Shown: in pieces, positions 10,601 to 20,100 of the stretch | How the letters are laid out: each line of letters begins with the position of its first letter | Position numbering within the stretch: position 1 is the first letter of the stretch | DNA from: Protostelium mycophagum | Taxonomy: Eukaryota > Evosea > Variosea > Protosteliida > Protosteliaceae | Direction: 5' to 3' | Length of the DNA: 23,042 nt | Assembly: GCA_002081555.1 (NCBI GenBank) | Contig: MZNV01000028.1 | Span: forward strand, 1-23,042 | Translations under genes and position numbers: made by a program | The notes under the pieces: model-generated | What the model was told of the DNA's origin: nothing | What the model saw: the letters and a program-made list of their open reading frames with translations, nothing else | Databases searched by the model: none

Positions 10601-12724
10601 ATCATCTTTGTACGATTGTGTTACCCTTTCTAATTTTCCGATTTGGATGACTCTTCCCTTGGTATTGATCTGCATGTAATCTCCCAGTTTGAAGACTTCT
10701 GATCCTTTCTGAAAAGAAGTGGAGTAGGTGGAGTCCTCTTTACTATTGTGCTTCTCACCAAAGAAAGAGATCTCTTGATCTAGAGATAGATGGGATTCGA
10801 CTAACCATTTCCTGAATTTGGTCTGAATGCTCCTCTCCATGTGTGCTCTCAACGCTCTGAATGCCTCGTGCTCCGGTACGATATGCATCTCTATTATATT
10901 CATATCAGAATATATTCAAATCATAAAATATAAGTCATAATAATGGAAAGATATCATTCTAAGCTTACTGCTGTGAGTCACAGGGAAATCCGAATTCAAG
11001 AATATTTTTCCTCTTATTCTAGAGTACCATCTCTCATCCAGACGAATCTTATCAACCGTTCCAAGACTAGCAAATGCAAAACTTATCCATCAGTATATAT
11101 TTATATATCTATATATATCTATATATATTCCTATTCCAAAAAGACCCACTCGTGCAATAATGACATATGTGCTTGTGTGATGAGTCTGTCGTTCCAGAAT
11201 ACGGCTATTCCCGGTCTTCTCAATGTGAAAGGGTCGTCCTCTTTTACATCGATTGGGCATGGTAATGTCTCTTGTCCTTCGTATGGATAGTATGCTAAAC
11301 GCATGTATATCTGTGTCCTTGTAGGTGTGTGTGTGATGAGTGGGGTCGGTTTATCGTTATTCTTTTTCTTGTCTCTCTGTACTTCTTCTTTATTAGAGAA
11401 TGTAACTTGATATTTCAAATCCAACGGACTCTTTCCTGCCGCTTCGTACTGTCTACATCAATATCACATATTTTTATTTCTATCATTATATTATATATGT
11501 ATTATATTAAATATATAATATTTAAATATACCTGGCTCTCCATATCATCCGTCTCTTTAGATAAGAGCCTTCCATTCATCTGTATAGAATATATGTCATC
11601 AGACTGTGCTGCAGAACCATGTGTATAATGATAATATATTTCTGCAAGCTTCTGCTTTACCCTCTGTACACCTTCCTCGAAATTCTCAAATGAGGATAAG
11701 ACGTTGAGTTCTGTTATCTTCACCAATGTCCAGGACGGGAAATTCAATTCTTTGTTTTGTGTGGATCTTATCTTCATGGTCGCCTTCCATTCATCTCCGT
11801 GGTCCTTGAGAGACTTCACACTGAGGTTGATCATATTCACCCATGGACAACCTTTGGTCCTAGAGGATACTGTCACCTTTTTACCCAAGAAAAATCCCGC
11901 TCCTGTTTTCATTTATTTTTGTGATTTTATAATTTATAAACTCACTCTTGGCTCCAACACCGAATCTTGATATGTATCCTCTATGTGAATGTTGTGATGA
12001 ACCCTCTAATGGCCCCACACTCTCACTCTGGGTGACTCCCATCGTCGCCCATTTTCTCAGTTGGTTCGCATTCATTCCGCATCCGTTATCCCAAATAAAT
12101 ATGGACACTGAATCGTTCTCTTGCTTCAATCGGACCTCATGACGTCAGCACAATATATATATATAATTATATCAATATATATCTACATATAATACCTGGA
12201 TCAGCTTGTTTAAAGGCTCATTGTCTTTAATGGCTTGGATGGAATTGTCTATGATCTCTGCGAGGGCGGAGGCAACATCATACTCTGAAGTGCCGGCCTT
12301 TAATAGGATATTCTTATTCGGTGTGATATTGACCAATATTGAGTTTGTACCACCGATCTTGCCTACAAAGATTAATTTAGATTTATTCATCTTTTATTTG
12401 AAGATGATGATACGACACGGGGCTCACCTTCCTCGCTTTGTAGGAGAACAAATAGATAGCTAAGTTCGCCTTGTTCGATCAGGCTGAAATCGGATTCTGT
12501 AATCTCTTGGGCTTCGATATTAAAGAGTTGCACTGGCTGAAAAATGAGATTGAAATGACCATTTAAATGATCTCAAGATACTGCACCTCCGTTTGGCCCA
12601 ATTCTGGAAATGTATTGCGACAGACATCGAGTAGTTCCGCAAAAGAAGAGGGAATTTTTGCATGTTTACCCACTCCATTCCTTTGAAGAGTCAACAGACC
12701 AGTTCTGTCCTCTGAAACTATCAT
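4677..12724 (-). CDS. SMCHD1-like GHKL ATPase/SMC-hinge chromosomal protein
   Basis: I rebuilt about 30 or more exons, the first fifteen exactly (12724-12587, 12536-12428, 12362-12196, 12135-11946, 11902-11532, 11448-11150, 11066-10969, 10890-10625, 10583-10289, 10221-10022, 9964-9844, 9802-9623, 9573-9369, 9307-9120, 9060-8912). Total length is about 1,950 aa, close to human SMCHD1 (2,005). In order: N-terminal beta-grasp domain; GHKL ATPase; a transducer-like region (IYYHYTHG, AVFWNDRLI, RWYSRIRGKIFLNSDF); many Ig-like modules (TPGPY, VVDQYGNDI); coiled coil at 6577-6058; SMC-type hinge at 5978-4915; a Lys-rich tail ending KRAKK that looks nuclear. SMCHD1 acts in chromatin silencing in mammals and its plant relative GMI1 in DNA repair; a chromatin role here is inferred. 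Start: ATG at 12724 follows an in-frame stop, but TTTCAG just after it could be an acceptor from an upstream exon. Exons between 8.7 and 6.0 kb are less exact. Confidence 0.85.
4915..5978 (-). other. SMC-type hinge module of the SMCHD1-like protein
   Basis: Exon 5978-5906 begins VPHNPVADEMRKILLSKGKD and joins exon 5847-5742, giving GIVCDIGFVEDDTEAILLAK and then LVAVILQDN. These match the hinge pattern (a beta strand, then VEDD-A---A, then a strand with D). Later exons read LLPLHPAQGAPIEGFLGFAV, LEEGQRYREYLCSR with HCPTIVCV, GFVSVGRKPKGRNE and AFSFGSLSAQESPEYISYNQ. These follow the order of the SMCHD1 hinge to its end. The hinge of SMCHD1 dimerises and binds nucleic acids; that activity here is inferred from the family. 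Confidence 0.8.
8733..8911. repeat. TA-microsatellite intron in the SMCHD1-like gene
   Basis: This 179-nt intron (donor ACG|GTAGGT, acceptor CTACACAG, minus strand) is filled at about 8745-8890 by alternating (TA)n and TGTT or TGAT steps. Similar TA-rich inserts lengthen many introns of this gene and of its two left neighbours, whereas introns in the right half lack them. Confidence 0.8.
11532..12362 (-). other. GHKL ATPase module of the SMCHD1-like protein
   Basis: Exons 3-5 hold the Bergerat-fold motifs. The N box is ALAEIIDNSIQA, with the catalytic-type Glu and the Mg-binding Asn. Motif II is WDNGCGMN (DxGxG), followed by LRKWATMG as in MORC and SMCHD1 proteins. The glycine lid is FGVGAKR, formed across the 11945-11903 intron. 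All key residues are present, so ATP binding and hydrolysis look possible. The downstream IYYHYTHG matches the conserved IYHYYIHG of SMCHD1. Confidence 0.85.
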
Positions 12725-13527
12725 CAATTAGTTCTGAGTCGAATCTGCTCTTGATCATCAAGCAGAAACCTCACATTGTGAGATCTGTGAGTCTCCTGGG
12801 CATTTTGAATCAGGATCTGACTTGTGTTTAGGCAGAAAATAGCCGTCCTACTTTCATTCAACAACAAGATTATTATCCTCCAATTCTTACCAGTGAACCT
12901 CGCTGCTGTTTGTTCTGTGACATCAACCCGCCCAATGAAACAATTCAAAAATTTGAAAAGTGATCAAAGGGGTTCTTCCTCTACAACTCTTGCAATATCC
13001 TGCCAAAGATTTTTGACAGTGTGGGTACTTTAGGAGTAGTTGCTATGATGGCTATCTGAATAAATCAAAAACAGTTGATAATATGTTATTTCAAAGGGAT
13101 CTTCCTGGATTTATGGATTTTGTTGGTAATTAACCGTCTCAATTCATTTTCCGGATAAGACAGGTTCTTAGGTTGAAAGTATTGGTTCTCACAAGAATAT
13201 CAATCAAGATCAATAGAAGGAGCATCCTAATCCTGGGATTGACAGAACCCACACAAAAACATTTAACGAACGAACTTAAACTCTCTGCCCAGCAGGAAAC
13301 GGCCATTAACATACGCCACTGTGAAATTAAAGTGGTTCTATGTCTACGCGCGGTTTGTTGACACGTTTAAGTGCAGCCTGCTAAAGCAGTTCACCTTGTG
13401 CTGATGGACCAGTTTCCAGATCCAATGTTCAACACACTGACAATTTATTATTAAAAATAATATATTTTCGTCGGCATGTGAAAATCATCACAAAAATGAA
13501 CATCATCAACCCATCAACATCGATGCT
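12725..13527. other. Gene-poor gap upstream of the SMCHD1-like gene
   Basis: About 800 bp lie between the end of the RRM-R3H gene and the start of the SMCHD1-like gene. Only short ORFs without recognisable domains occur here (a 74-codon reverse ORF ends at the SMCHD1-like start). A TTCAAA-AA-TTTGAA inverted repeat lies near 12942. This gap is long compared with the 7-, 60- and 111-bp gaps elsewhere, so it may hold a promoter, a long 5' UTR or an RNA gene. I see no tRNA. Confidence 0.5.
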
Positions 13528-16500
13528 TTATCTATACTGGTTCTGTGCCGGAGATGATGCGTTTCTGTTGGAGACGATCTCTGGGGTGAATCCTGGTGTC
13601 ACATTGATCAGAGGCGTAGACGACCCAAATGGGGTCCAAGAAGGTGGCGAGTTACCCTTCCTATTGTCTTGGGGCATTTCCGGTACTTTGTTCTGTCTAA
13701 TGGCTGAACACGTCAGTGGGTCACGTGATGGGTTTGCCACGTCATAGGCGGTGGGAAAGCACTTACGTTCGGGGATTCTCGTGAAGCCCTTCCTGGGGGG
13801 TGTGGAGGGTCCATATTGAGAAGAGAACGCTGTTCCTCCAAAAGAACCTGTCCCTCTCAGTAAGCACGTTCAAATCCCACAGTAAGCGCTCGTGAGTTAC
13901 CGCGAGTTCACGTAAGGTCTCATCGCCTTCATAACAAAGCCAAAATCGTGCGTTTCGACAGACCCGCGAAAATCCCACGAACATTGATATCATATTACCG
14001 TTATTGTAGACAGCACTGTACATATTGGAATTCGTCGGGCTGGAGGGAAAGTTTTGGAAGGGAGGGTATACGAAAGCATTGTTTGGCGGTGTTGAATAAG
14101 AGCTAGAAGAGATGTTGTTGCTGTGCGGGGCCTGCTGGTGGAAGTTGTGCGGGCTAGCGCCGTACACGTTCGCGTTGTAGAAGGAGGTGGGGGACATCCC
14201 GCTGGGAACGATGTGTACACCGGAAAAACCTGGGGTTGTGAGGGGCTTGTGGATTGCGTTTTTTTGTTGTAATAATTACGATGAATATCTCTACGGCTAT
14301 GCAGTGCACAATACTAAATTTATTCACGTAATATTCATTCATTGTAATATTCCTGAAAATATAAAAATAACCCACCGATGCCCGGTGGAGTCTGGGCGTT
14401 GTTATGGTTATTATAAGTCGGGAAGGCGGGAGAAGTACCGTACAGGGGGGTCGAGATGGAGGAAGAGAATGGAGGTGTCATGCCTGTACTGTTGGCGTGG
14501 TTGCCATAGAAATTTGGGCCGATGGGGCCTGTGTTTATTAATTATTTAATAATAAATAAAATAAATGGGTGATTTTTGTGAATGTTGCGGCACAGAAAAT
14601 TGTAATATTAAATATTAAATAAATATAAAGTAATATTATTTTTTATACTAATATAATTTTAAAAAATTAATAAGACAAGACATAAGATATCTTTCGTGAC
14701 ATTTTGCTCTGCAGAGTGAAACCCATCACAGAAATGTCATTTTTCAATGAATAATATTGTATTGTTATTCCTGCAGCTCTGCAGTCATTGCAATGTCCCT
14801 CGCCCAGATATTTTTGAAATTTAAATCGCACTGACCGTTGTTATTTCTGTTCTGCATTTGTTTGGTGATGCTGTTCTCGTTTGTTGGTGATTTTGCCTCT
14901 ATCCAAGCATTCTTGTTGTTGTTGCTGCTGCCCTCGGTCCTTCTCCTCTGCTGAATACGTAAATATCTGTTCTCGGAATATTCTCATTCTTTTGAGAGGG
15001 GAAATCTCATCGTGATTTTGACGTGAAACTTCACGGTAATAACCGCGCACAACACGGTGCGGTATATATCTCCTCGGCTAATACACAAACCAAACCGCCT
15101 CTAAACAAAATAAAACCACACCTGTTGTGACTTTGGACTGGTGGGCAGTGACGCACCGTTCGGTGTGTTATTACTGGGAATAGTTATACTATTAAAACTA
15201 CTCGGGTGGGAGGTGCTGTCAGGATCCCTCTTTTTCACCAAGACGTAACGGCTCTCTCCTTCTCCAGTGGAATAATGTCCCAGGCCCAACCGCTCCGCAA
15301 ACTGATGGATCTGCTTGCGCTGGTAGCTGGATACGCATGGGAAAGAGAGTTCTGTCAGCGGACTGGTGGTGAATTGTAAGAGTTGTTCGTGAAGATGATG
15401 GACGTCATCTTCTTGAAGGATGGAGGCTTCTTTGACCTATATCTGTGTCGGTATGTTCAAGTCGTTGTAGATGAGGGAGGAGATGGGATGTATGGAGGAT
15501 GGAGATCATGATCACCTTGCGTTTATATTCTATTCTCAGCTTCCGCCCGTTGATGTCTATACCATTAAGCGCCTGGAAGGCCTGTGTGGATGAGCGGATT
15601 GCTCTATTTTGGGTTGCAGGTGCTGCTTGCCAAATTATTTATTCTCACAGAGCGAAAGGCATCACCACAAACAAGTAGCAGGTGCAAAGACATTGGATGT
15701 CTAATTGTCCATGAGGCTGTGCCATCTTTTCACCATAATGTATATCCGAGTATGTTTTTTCTGCTGTCTCATTCTCATTCTGCATGACAGCAGTGCCTCG
15801 TTAGACATCTCACCTTCGTGCCATGGCCGATCTCTTTGTATTTCACAAAGGCCATGCCTCTGAACATGCCGTTGTTATCATATAAATAAGAGACATTAAT
15901 CGGTTTGCAATCGACCGAGTTGAGAATGTCTTCGAGCTTCTCCTGTTTCAGCTGGAATGGTAAATTCTTCAAGACTAATGTGCTGTTCTTGTAGTCAGAA
16001 TCTGAATTGTGTGTCCTTGGGTCCCGTCCTGCTGTGATCCCCAGGCATCTCTCGACTGCATATGATCAATACAAGAAGTATAGAGTATGTGCGGAATAGC
16101 CACACTTCAAGAGATCGAGAGTGTGTGTGAAATAAAGACACACCATTAATCTGTGTGCCATCTATGACTGCATTATTCATGACCTCTAAAGCCTTCTCGA
16201 CTGATGCATCCTCCTCGAATTGAAGGAAACCGAAACATTGTTTCTCTCTGAAATTAAAATTGATGACCTGCGAGACTCATTTTCTAATTGAATCTCTCTT
16301 CATTGTACCTTCCCGCTGTTCCTCTGTGCAAAAGAGATTATCTCAACGGGGTTGATTTTACCACCGTAGGATGTGTATACAAGTATCACATTTCTTGATT
16401 CAGGGTCGTCTTCAGTATCCTCCAATTCAGGATACTAAAAATCGATGGTCAAAAACGGGGTGAGGAAAATGCAAAATGAAGAGCATAAAAAGACCTCAAC

Positions 16501-16588
16501 AACTCTTTACCTTCTCTACTCTTCTTTTGTCCCTTTCAGAGGCTCCAAAGGTGAGCGCCTCGAAAGATAAATCATCCTCCTCGGCCAT
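13528..16588 (-). CDS. RRM-RRM-R3H RNA-binding protein (Pin4/Cip2-like)
   Basis: Eleven exons fit in phase: 16588-16511, 16434-16309, 16243-16144, 16055-15814, 15581-15516, 15436-15122, 14950-14836, 14528-14376, 14229-13999, 13847-13767 and 13703-13528, for about 560 aa. An acidic start (MAEEDDLSFEALTFG) leads to a divergent first RRM (NVILVYTSYGGKINPVEI, CFGFLQFEED), then a second RRM of Pin4/Cip2 type (STLVLKNLPFQLKQEKLEDI, GMFRGMAFVKY, ALNGIDINGRKLRIEYKRK). An R3H domain follows, with RKQIHQFAERLGLGHYSTG and its RxxxH pair, which binds single-stranded nucleic acid. The remaining half is Asn/Ser/Pro/Tyr-rich low complexity, with no visible domain. Fungal Cip2 and Pin4 bind mRNA in stress and cell-cycle control; the same class of role is likely here. 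A 232-nt intron splits the second RRM and a 307-nt AT-rich intron lies in the tail. Confidence 0.85.
13709..13744. promoter_or_regulatory. Three ACGT-core sites within one 63-nt intron
   Basis: The last intron of the RRM-R3H gene (13766-13704) holds CACGTCA at 13709-13715, the palindrome TCACGTGA at 13721-13728 and CACGTCA at 13738-13744. ACGT-core words of this kind are typical bZIP or bHLH binding sites. Three in so short an intron is striking, but function is only inferred. Confidence 0.4.
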
Positions 16589-16648
16589 ATCCGAGTCGAG
16601 AACACAGCTGGAACAGTTGTGTTGATTTATATAGAATACCAGACGTCT
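16589..16648. promoter_or_regulatory. 60-bp gap between two tandem minus-strand genes
   Basis: The bZIP gene ends at 16649 and the RRM-R3H gene starts at 16588 on the same strand. This leaves 60 bp for the terminator of one and the promoter of the other. The gap holds no AATAAA on the minus strand that I can see and no clear TATA box. Transcription signals must overlap coding sequence. Confidence 0.45.
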
Positions 16649-18408
16649 TTATAGAGGTACTCGGAGCGCTGTTGTTGCCCTTGCGGGATTCTGTTTTGTT
16701 TTTTCTGCAGCCGCACATGGAAAATTGATGCTTTGGCGAAAGTATGCGTTTGTGAACCGTCTTTGACTTACCGTTGCAGCGTCCTCTTTAGTTGTATCCT
16801 TTAAAGGCATGAACTTTTGATCGATGAAGTTGGGAACATGATTATGGAGGATGATATGAACTTCTATAAGAAGCACACATGAACTTGTGAGGAAGAGGAA
16901 GAAAAGAGTACTCTTTATATTCGAACATGGTGCGTCCTCGCATGATTGCAAAGACATTATTTTTATATTTTCATGACTACAGTGGGTGCATCCTGCTTGT
17001 TGACAGGGGCTAATGTTGTGTTGATGGGACATGCCGCGCCACTTGTGGCGGCTCTGAGTGCTGCTAGCTCTTGTTTGAGCTTGTCTCTCTCCATGGTGAC
17101 CAAGGCCAGCTGTCGGTTGGCCGAGTCCCTTTCTGTTACAAGGGTATTTAATTTCGATTCTATTTCATCCACATGGATCTGTCCAGCATGAGTACGCTGC
17201 TCTTGTACATTTCTTGTAGATCTCTCTAGAGTCATCGTGGTGGCGATGCCTCGTGATAAAGAGAAGTGATGTGCTCTGCCATCAGACTGGACACCAAAAC
17301 GAAAGGCGATGCGGATTATGAAGATACACACCTTCTTTCTATTGCGTGATAGCTGTGCGGACTCTCTGTTCTTAATTAATCTCCTTTGCTTCTTCAGTTG
17401 GTCCATCTGCATGTCGATCAGCACACAATCAAATAAAAATAAAGACATACCTCGTCCTGAGTCAATTTTCGCACAGAAAGGACTTGTCTGATGTAGTTCT
17501 CGAAAGCCTTGGATGTTAATTGTAGTAGATCTTCGCGAGATAGAGCCAGAGGTCCATTTTTGCCTGGAGCTGCGGAATGTGAACATGATTTTCCAGATCA
17601 TGAAAGAAATCACCCTTCCACGGTACATTATTGGAGGACGATGTCGGTGTGGCTGTGGTTGTGGCTGTAGTCGTAGCTGTGGCTGGGGCAGCTGTCGGGT
17701 TCGGGCGTTTTCGACTGCCATCGCAGAGCTTTCGGGGAAGCTTTTGTGGCTTGATCGCCACCGCCTTGCTGCTCTTCTTGTTTTGTTTCGTTTGTGATCT
17801 TTCTGCTTTGATATCTTTGGCTGCTGGAGCTGGCAAATTTGGAGGTGGGATGTTGATGGTGACTGAGGTGAGTGGAGGAGAGGGGATGAGAGGGCTTGTC
17901 ACGGGCTCCATCTTGGGCTGTAAGATGTCCAAGACGTCTGGAGCAAGGAAATCGAGACCTCTTGTGGGATCGATCTGCATAAGATCAGAGAGGAGCACTA
18001 CGACAGTAGGGCTACCTCTGGTTCTGGGCTTCCACTGATGAGCATGAAATCGGCTGCGTCGGACCTTCCAGAATCAATATGTGATCATGAAAGAGAAGAA
18101 AGAGATGACTTGTAGGAAAGGAGTCGTATACGCTTTACGTCCAAAATGATCATAAAGGCGAGGCATTTAAGACGATCCCAGCGTGATCGGGCGGTCGTGT
18201 ATGTTTGGGAAAATGTGATAGTGAATTAGGGAAGTCCTCACCTGAGAGGCGATGAGAAGGGACTGAGGCCTGAAGAGAAGTCGCTGTTCGAGTCGCTTAT
18301 ATCATGGGCCAGATCATCAGATTCGAAGAAGTTGAACAGATCATCATTCGATTCCATCTTAAATTCCATATCTGGAATCAACGTGTGGGTCATATCGTGG
18401 TGCTGCAT
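16649..18408 (-). CDS. bZIP transcription factor, probably membrane-anchored (ATF6-like)
   Basis: Eight exons fit in phase: 18408-18242, 18064-18016, 17974-17614, 17563-17451, 17406-17332, 17178-16981, 16936-16772 and 16690-16649, for about 389 aa. The N-terminus is acidic and aromatic (DDLFNFFESDDLAHDISDS), as in activation domains. A Pro-rich and then Ala/Thr-rich stretch follows. The bZIP reads LKKQRRLIKNRESAQLSR, the N-x7-R basic region, then a zipper from IHVDEIESKLNTL to KLKQELAALRA. The segment before it (PLALSREDLLQLT..LTQDE) resembles that of ATF6 and amoebal bZIPs. After the zipper STLFFLFLTSSCVLLIEV is hydrophobic and could anchor the protein in the ER with a lumenal tail of about 40 residues, so it may be an ER-stress sensor cut by intramembrane proteolysis; this is inference. 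Start could also be 18459 or 18369. Confidence 0.8.
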
Positions 18409-18491
18409 GTGTAGTCGTCTCGATATACGAAAAACGTGGACAAAAAGAGACCGTCGCATTGCGATGAAAATAAAATTTTTTTGGTGAAAAG

Positions 18492-18499
18492 TGACGTCA
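18492..18499. promoter_or_regulatory. Perfect CRE (TGACGTCA) upstream of the bZIP gene
   Basis: The palindrome TGACGTCA lies 33 bp upstream of the earliest possible start of the bZIP gene and 84 bp upstream of the preferred one. CREB/ATF-type bZIPs bind this site, so the gene may regulate itself. The exact word also occurs at 1578, 4439 and 12140, inside an exon or introns of other genes, which weakens the inference. Confidence 0.45.
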
Positions 18500-18790
18500 C
18501 AACAGAAACACCGTCTAATTTGATAGGCGAATCTCCAGATAAAATATAGACATCTTCTCAGAGTCGCGAGAAGAAGAGGAAGAGAAGCTGTGAAGACGCG
18601 AACGAGAAGGAAAAGAGAGGATGGTTGCGATGAAGACGTTTTTTTTCATCCGTTTTTGGCGGATGTGGGCCCTCTATGAAGCCAGGTTTTGACAGAAGCC
18701 ATGGTTCCCTTCCAGTCTCTGGAAGCATCGTCTTCCCAAACATCGACATCCCCCTTGCATTCGTGAAGTGATACAATCGACGTCCCAACG
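18500..18790. other. Leader region between the MYCBP-like and bZIP genes
   Basis: This stretch lies between the end of the MYCBP-like gene and the bZIP promoter. A reverse ORF runs through it (to 18558) but shows no domain, and ends in a Phe/Ser/Leu-rich tail typical of chance C/T-rich sequence. It may be the 3' UTR of the MYCBP-like gene or an alternative C-terminus for it. Confidence 0.4.
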
Positions 18791-19442
18791 TTAAAAAAAA
18801 TGAGAGCTCAAATTGAAACATGCATTCACAACGTACTTTATATTAAAAACATCATTGAGGTGTCAACTGAATCATATGAGTTCGATCTCAAAAATGTGTA
18901 ATAAGTAGATAATGATACCTTCTTATTTAACTCTTCCACCTTCTGTGAGAGCTCAGCATTTGCCTTCTTCAGATCCTCATTTTCTTTCTTAAGAGCATCC
19001 ACATCCACTCCAATCACGCTTCCGAGGTGCTTCTTTATCCAGCTATCCCCGATTAAAATGAATCATACCAAGAGACACCTACTCGAGAGCATCTGATGGC
19101 TTCTCATGCTCTTCGTAAAGACCAACGAGAACTGGACTTGATCAATCTTGAACGTTTCAGTATCGAAATATCACCTTTTGTCAACGCATCGATGACACCT
19201 GACTTTTCTAAATAGTTTCTGAATTCTTCCTTCTCTACAGCCTGTGCATATGAGCGAATAATGCCCGAGTTGAGGACTTCACCTGCATGATCTGATCTGA
19301 TTTGGTGCAACGTCGGATTTAGAATTTTGCGTTGTAGAATCAACTTTGGACTTTGCTGGGAAAAAGAAGCTAAGTCTTGGATTGCAGAATTTCGGCAAAA
19401 GTATGTCGAGTGCAGCATGTCTGATACACCTTCCGTCTCCAT
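18791..19442 (-). CDS. MYCBP/AMY-1-like protein
   Basis: Four exons fit in phase: 19442-19175, 19131-19083, 19042-18919 and 18835-18791, for about 161 aa. The core matches MYCBP closely: KEEFRNYLEKSGVIDALTK, then VLVGLYEEHEKPSDAL, then WIKKHLGS, then a C-terminal helix rich in Lys, Glu and Leu (LKKENEDLKKANAELSQK). MYCBP is about 103 aa; it binds AKAPs and, in flagellates, is found in axonemal complexes. The core and helix are intact here. The first 65 or so residues are extra and unrecognised; a shorter start is possible. The last exon of 14 residues rests on the acceptor ATAAAG and is uncertain; read-through of that intron would give a different short tail. Confidence 0.8.
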
Positions 19443-20100
19443 TTCTCGATTCCATCTTTCGCTGAGAGGAAAGCCCCGACTATTAATATATTTTCGGCGA
19501 TGTTTTTCACCGACGTCTTTTCCCCACTTCTGTACACCTTTGCACTTGAAAAACCTTTTCTCTTAGTATCGGGGATTTGCGAATCCTCGGTTTGATTTAT
19601 AAATCCCCCCTCGGAGAATCAGGTTGGCTCGTTCACTACCGCAATAAATCAATGGCCGCGGTAAGACCAAGTCCGTTGCGGAACAAAAACGTTTTGGTAA
19701 GGGCCGTGTAGATCCGCCACAAAGTGCCATCTGATGGATCTGGCGCACATTTTCGAAGTCGACGCCTCCCCGAACGAAGTGAGAGAGACTACAGGCCTGT
19801 TCCAGCTTCATCCCCGCAGCCTCTTTAAAACAATATTATCCTTTCCTTCCAACGCTCTTTAATCAGCCACTATTTCATTCGGTAGTTAACGTAGATGTTG
19901 ACGTGATGCGGGATGTATTTCATACATTTTGTGTTTTTCATTTCCACCTTAGTAGAATAGTTTCCGGTGTCACTTTGACGCGTGTGGCAGCACCGGTTTT
20001 GAACACAGCAAATTCATTCTTACCAACCCAGCCCCGAGCAAGGTCTACCAAGCTTGCCTGTACCTCTAATACTACCACTTCTGTACCAACACCAGAAATA
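19443..20100. other. Intergenic region between MYCBP-like and secreted-protein genes
   Basis: About 650 bp between divergent genes. A reverse ORF at 19563-19811 shows no domain. At 19571-19608 an inverted repeat (GGGGATTT and AAATCCCC, 22-base loop) contains a 12-bp palindrome, GATTTATAAATC at 19594-19605. The frame upstream of the secreted protein stays open to 19903, but the ATG at 20101 fits a signal peptide better, so 19903-20100 is read as 5' UTR. Confidence 0.5.

Noticed and set aside
12724-12948. 74-codon reverse ORF upstream of the SMCHD1-like start
   Set aside because: It is in another frame, no donor in it gives the right phase for the next exon, and its translation has no recognisable domain.
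13861-13885. tRNA T-arm-like GTTCAAATCCCAC
   Set aside because: No matching acceptor stem, D arm or anticodon arm could be found around it, and it lies in an intron of the RRM-R3H gene.
17631-18038. 135-codon forward ORF rich in Val/Ala/Gly
   Set aside because: It is the complement of the Ala/Thr/Pro-rich exon of the bZIP gene, whose frame and splice sites are well supported.
18558-18821. 87-codon reverse ORF
   Set aside because: No domain, ends in a low-complexity Phe/Leu/Ser tail, and overlaps the probable last exon of the MYCBP-like gene in another frame. Kept only as a possible alternative C-terminus.
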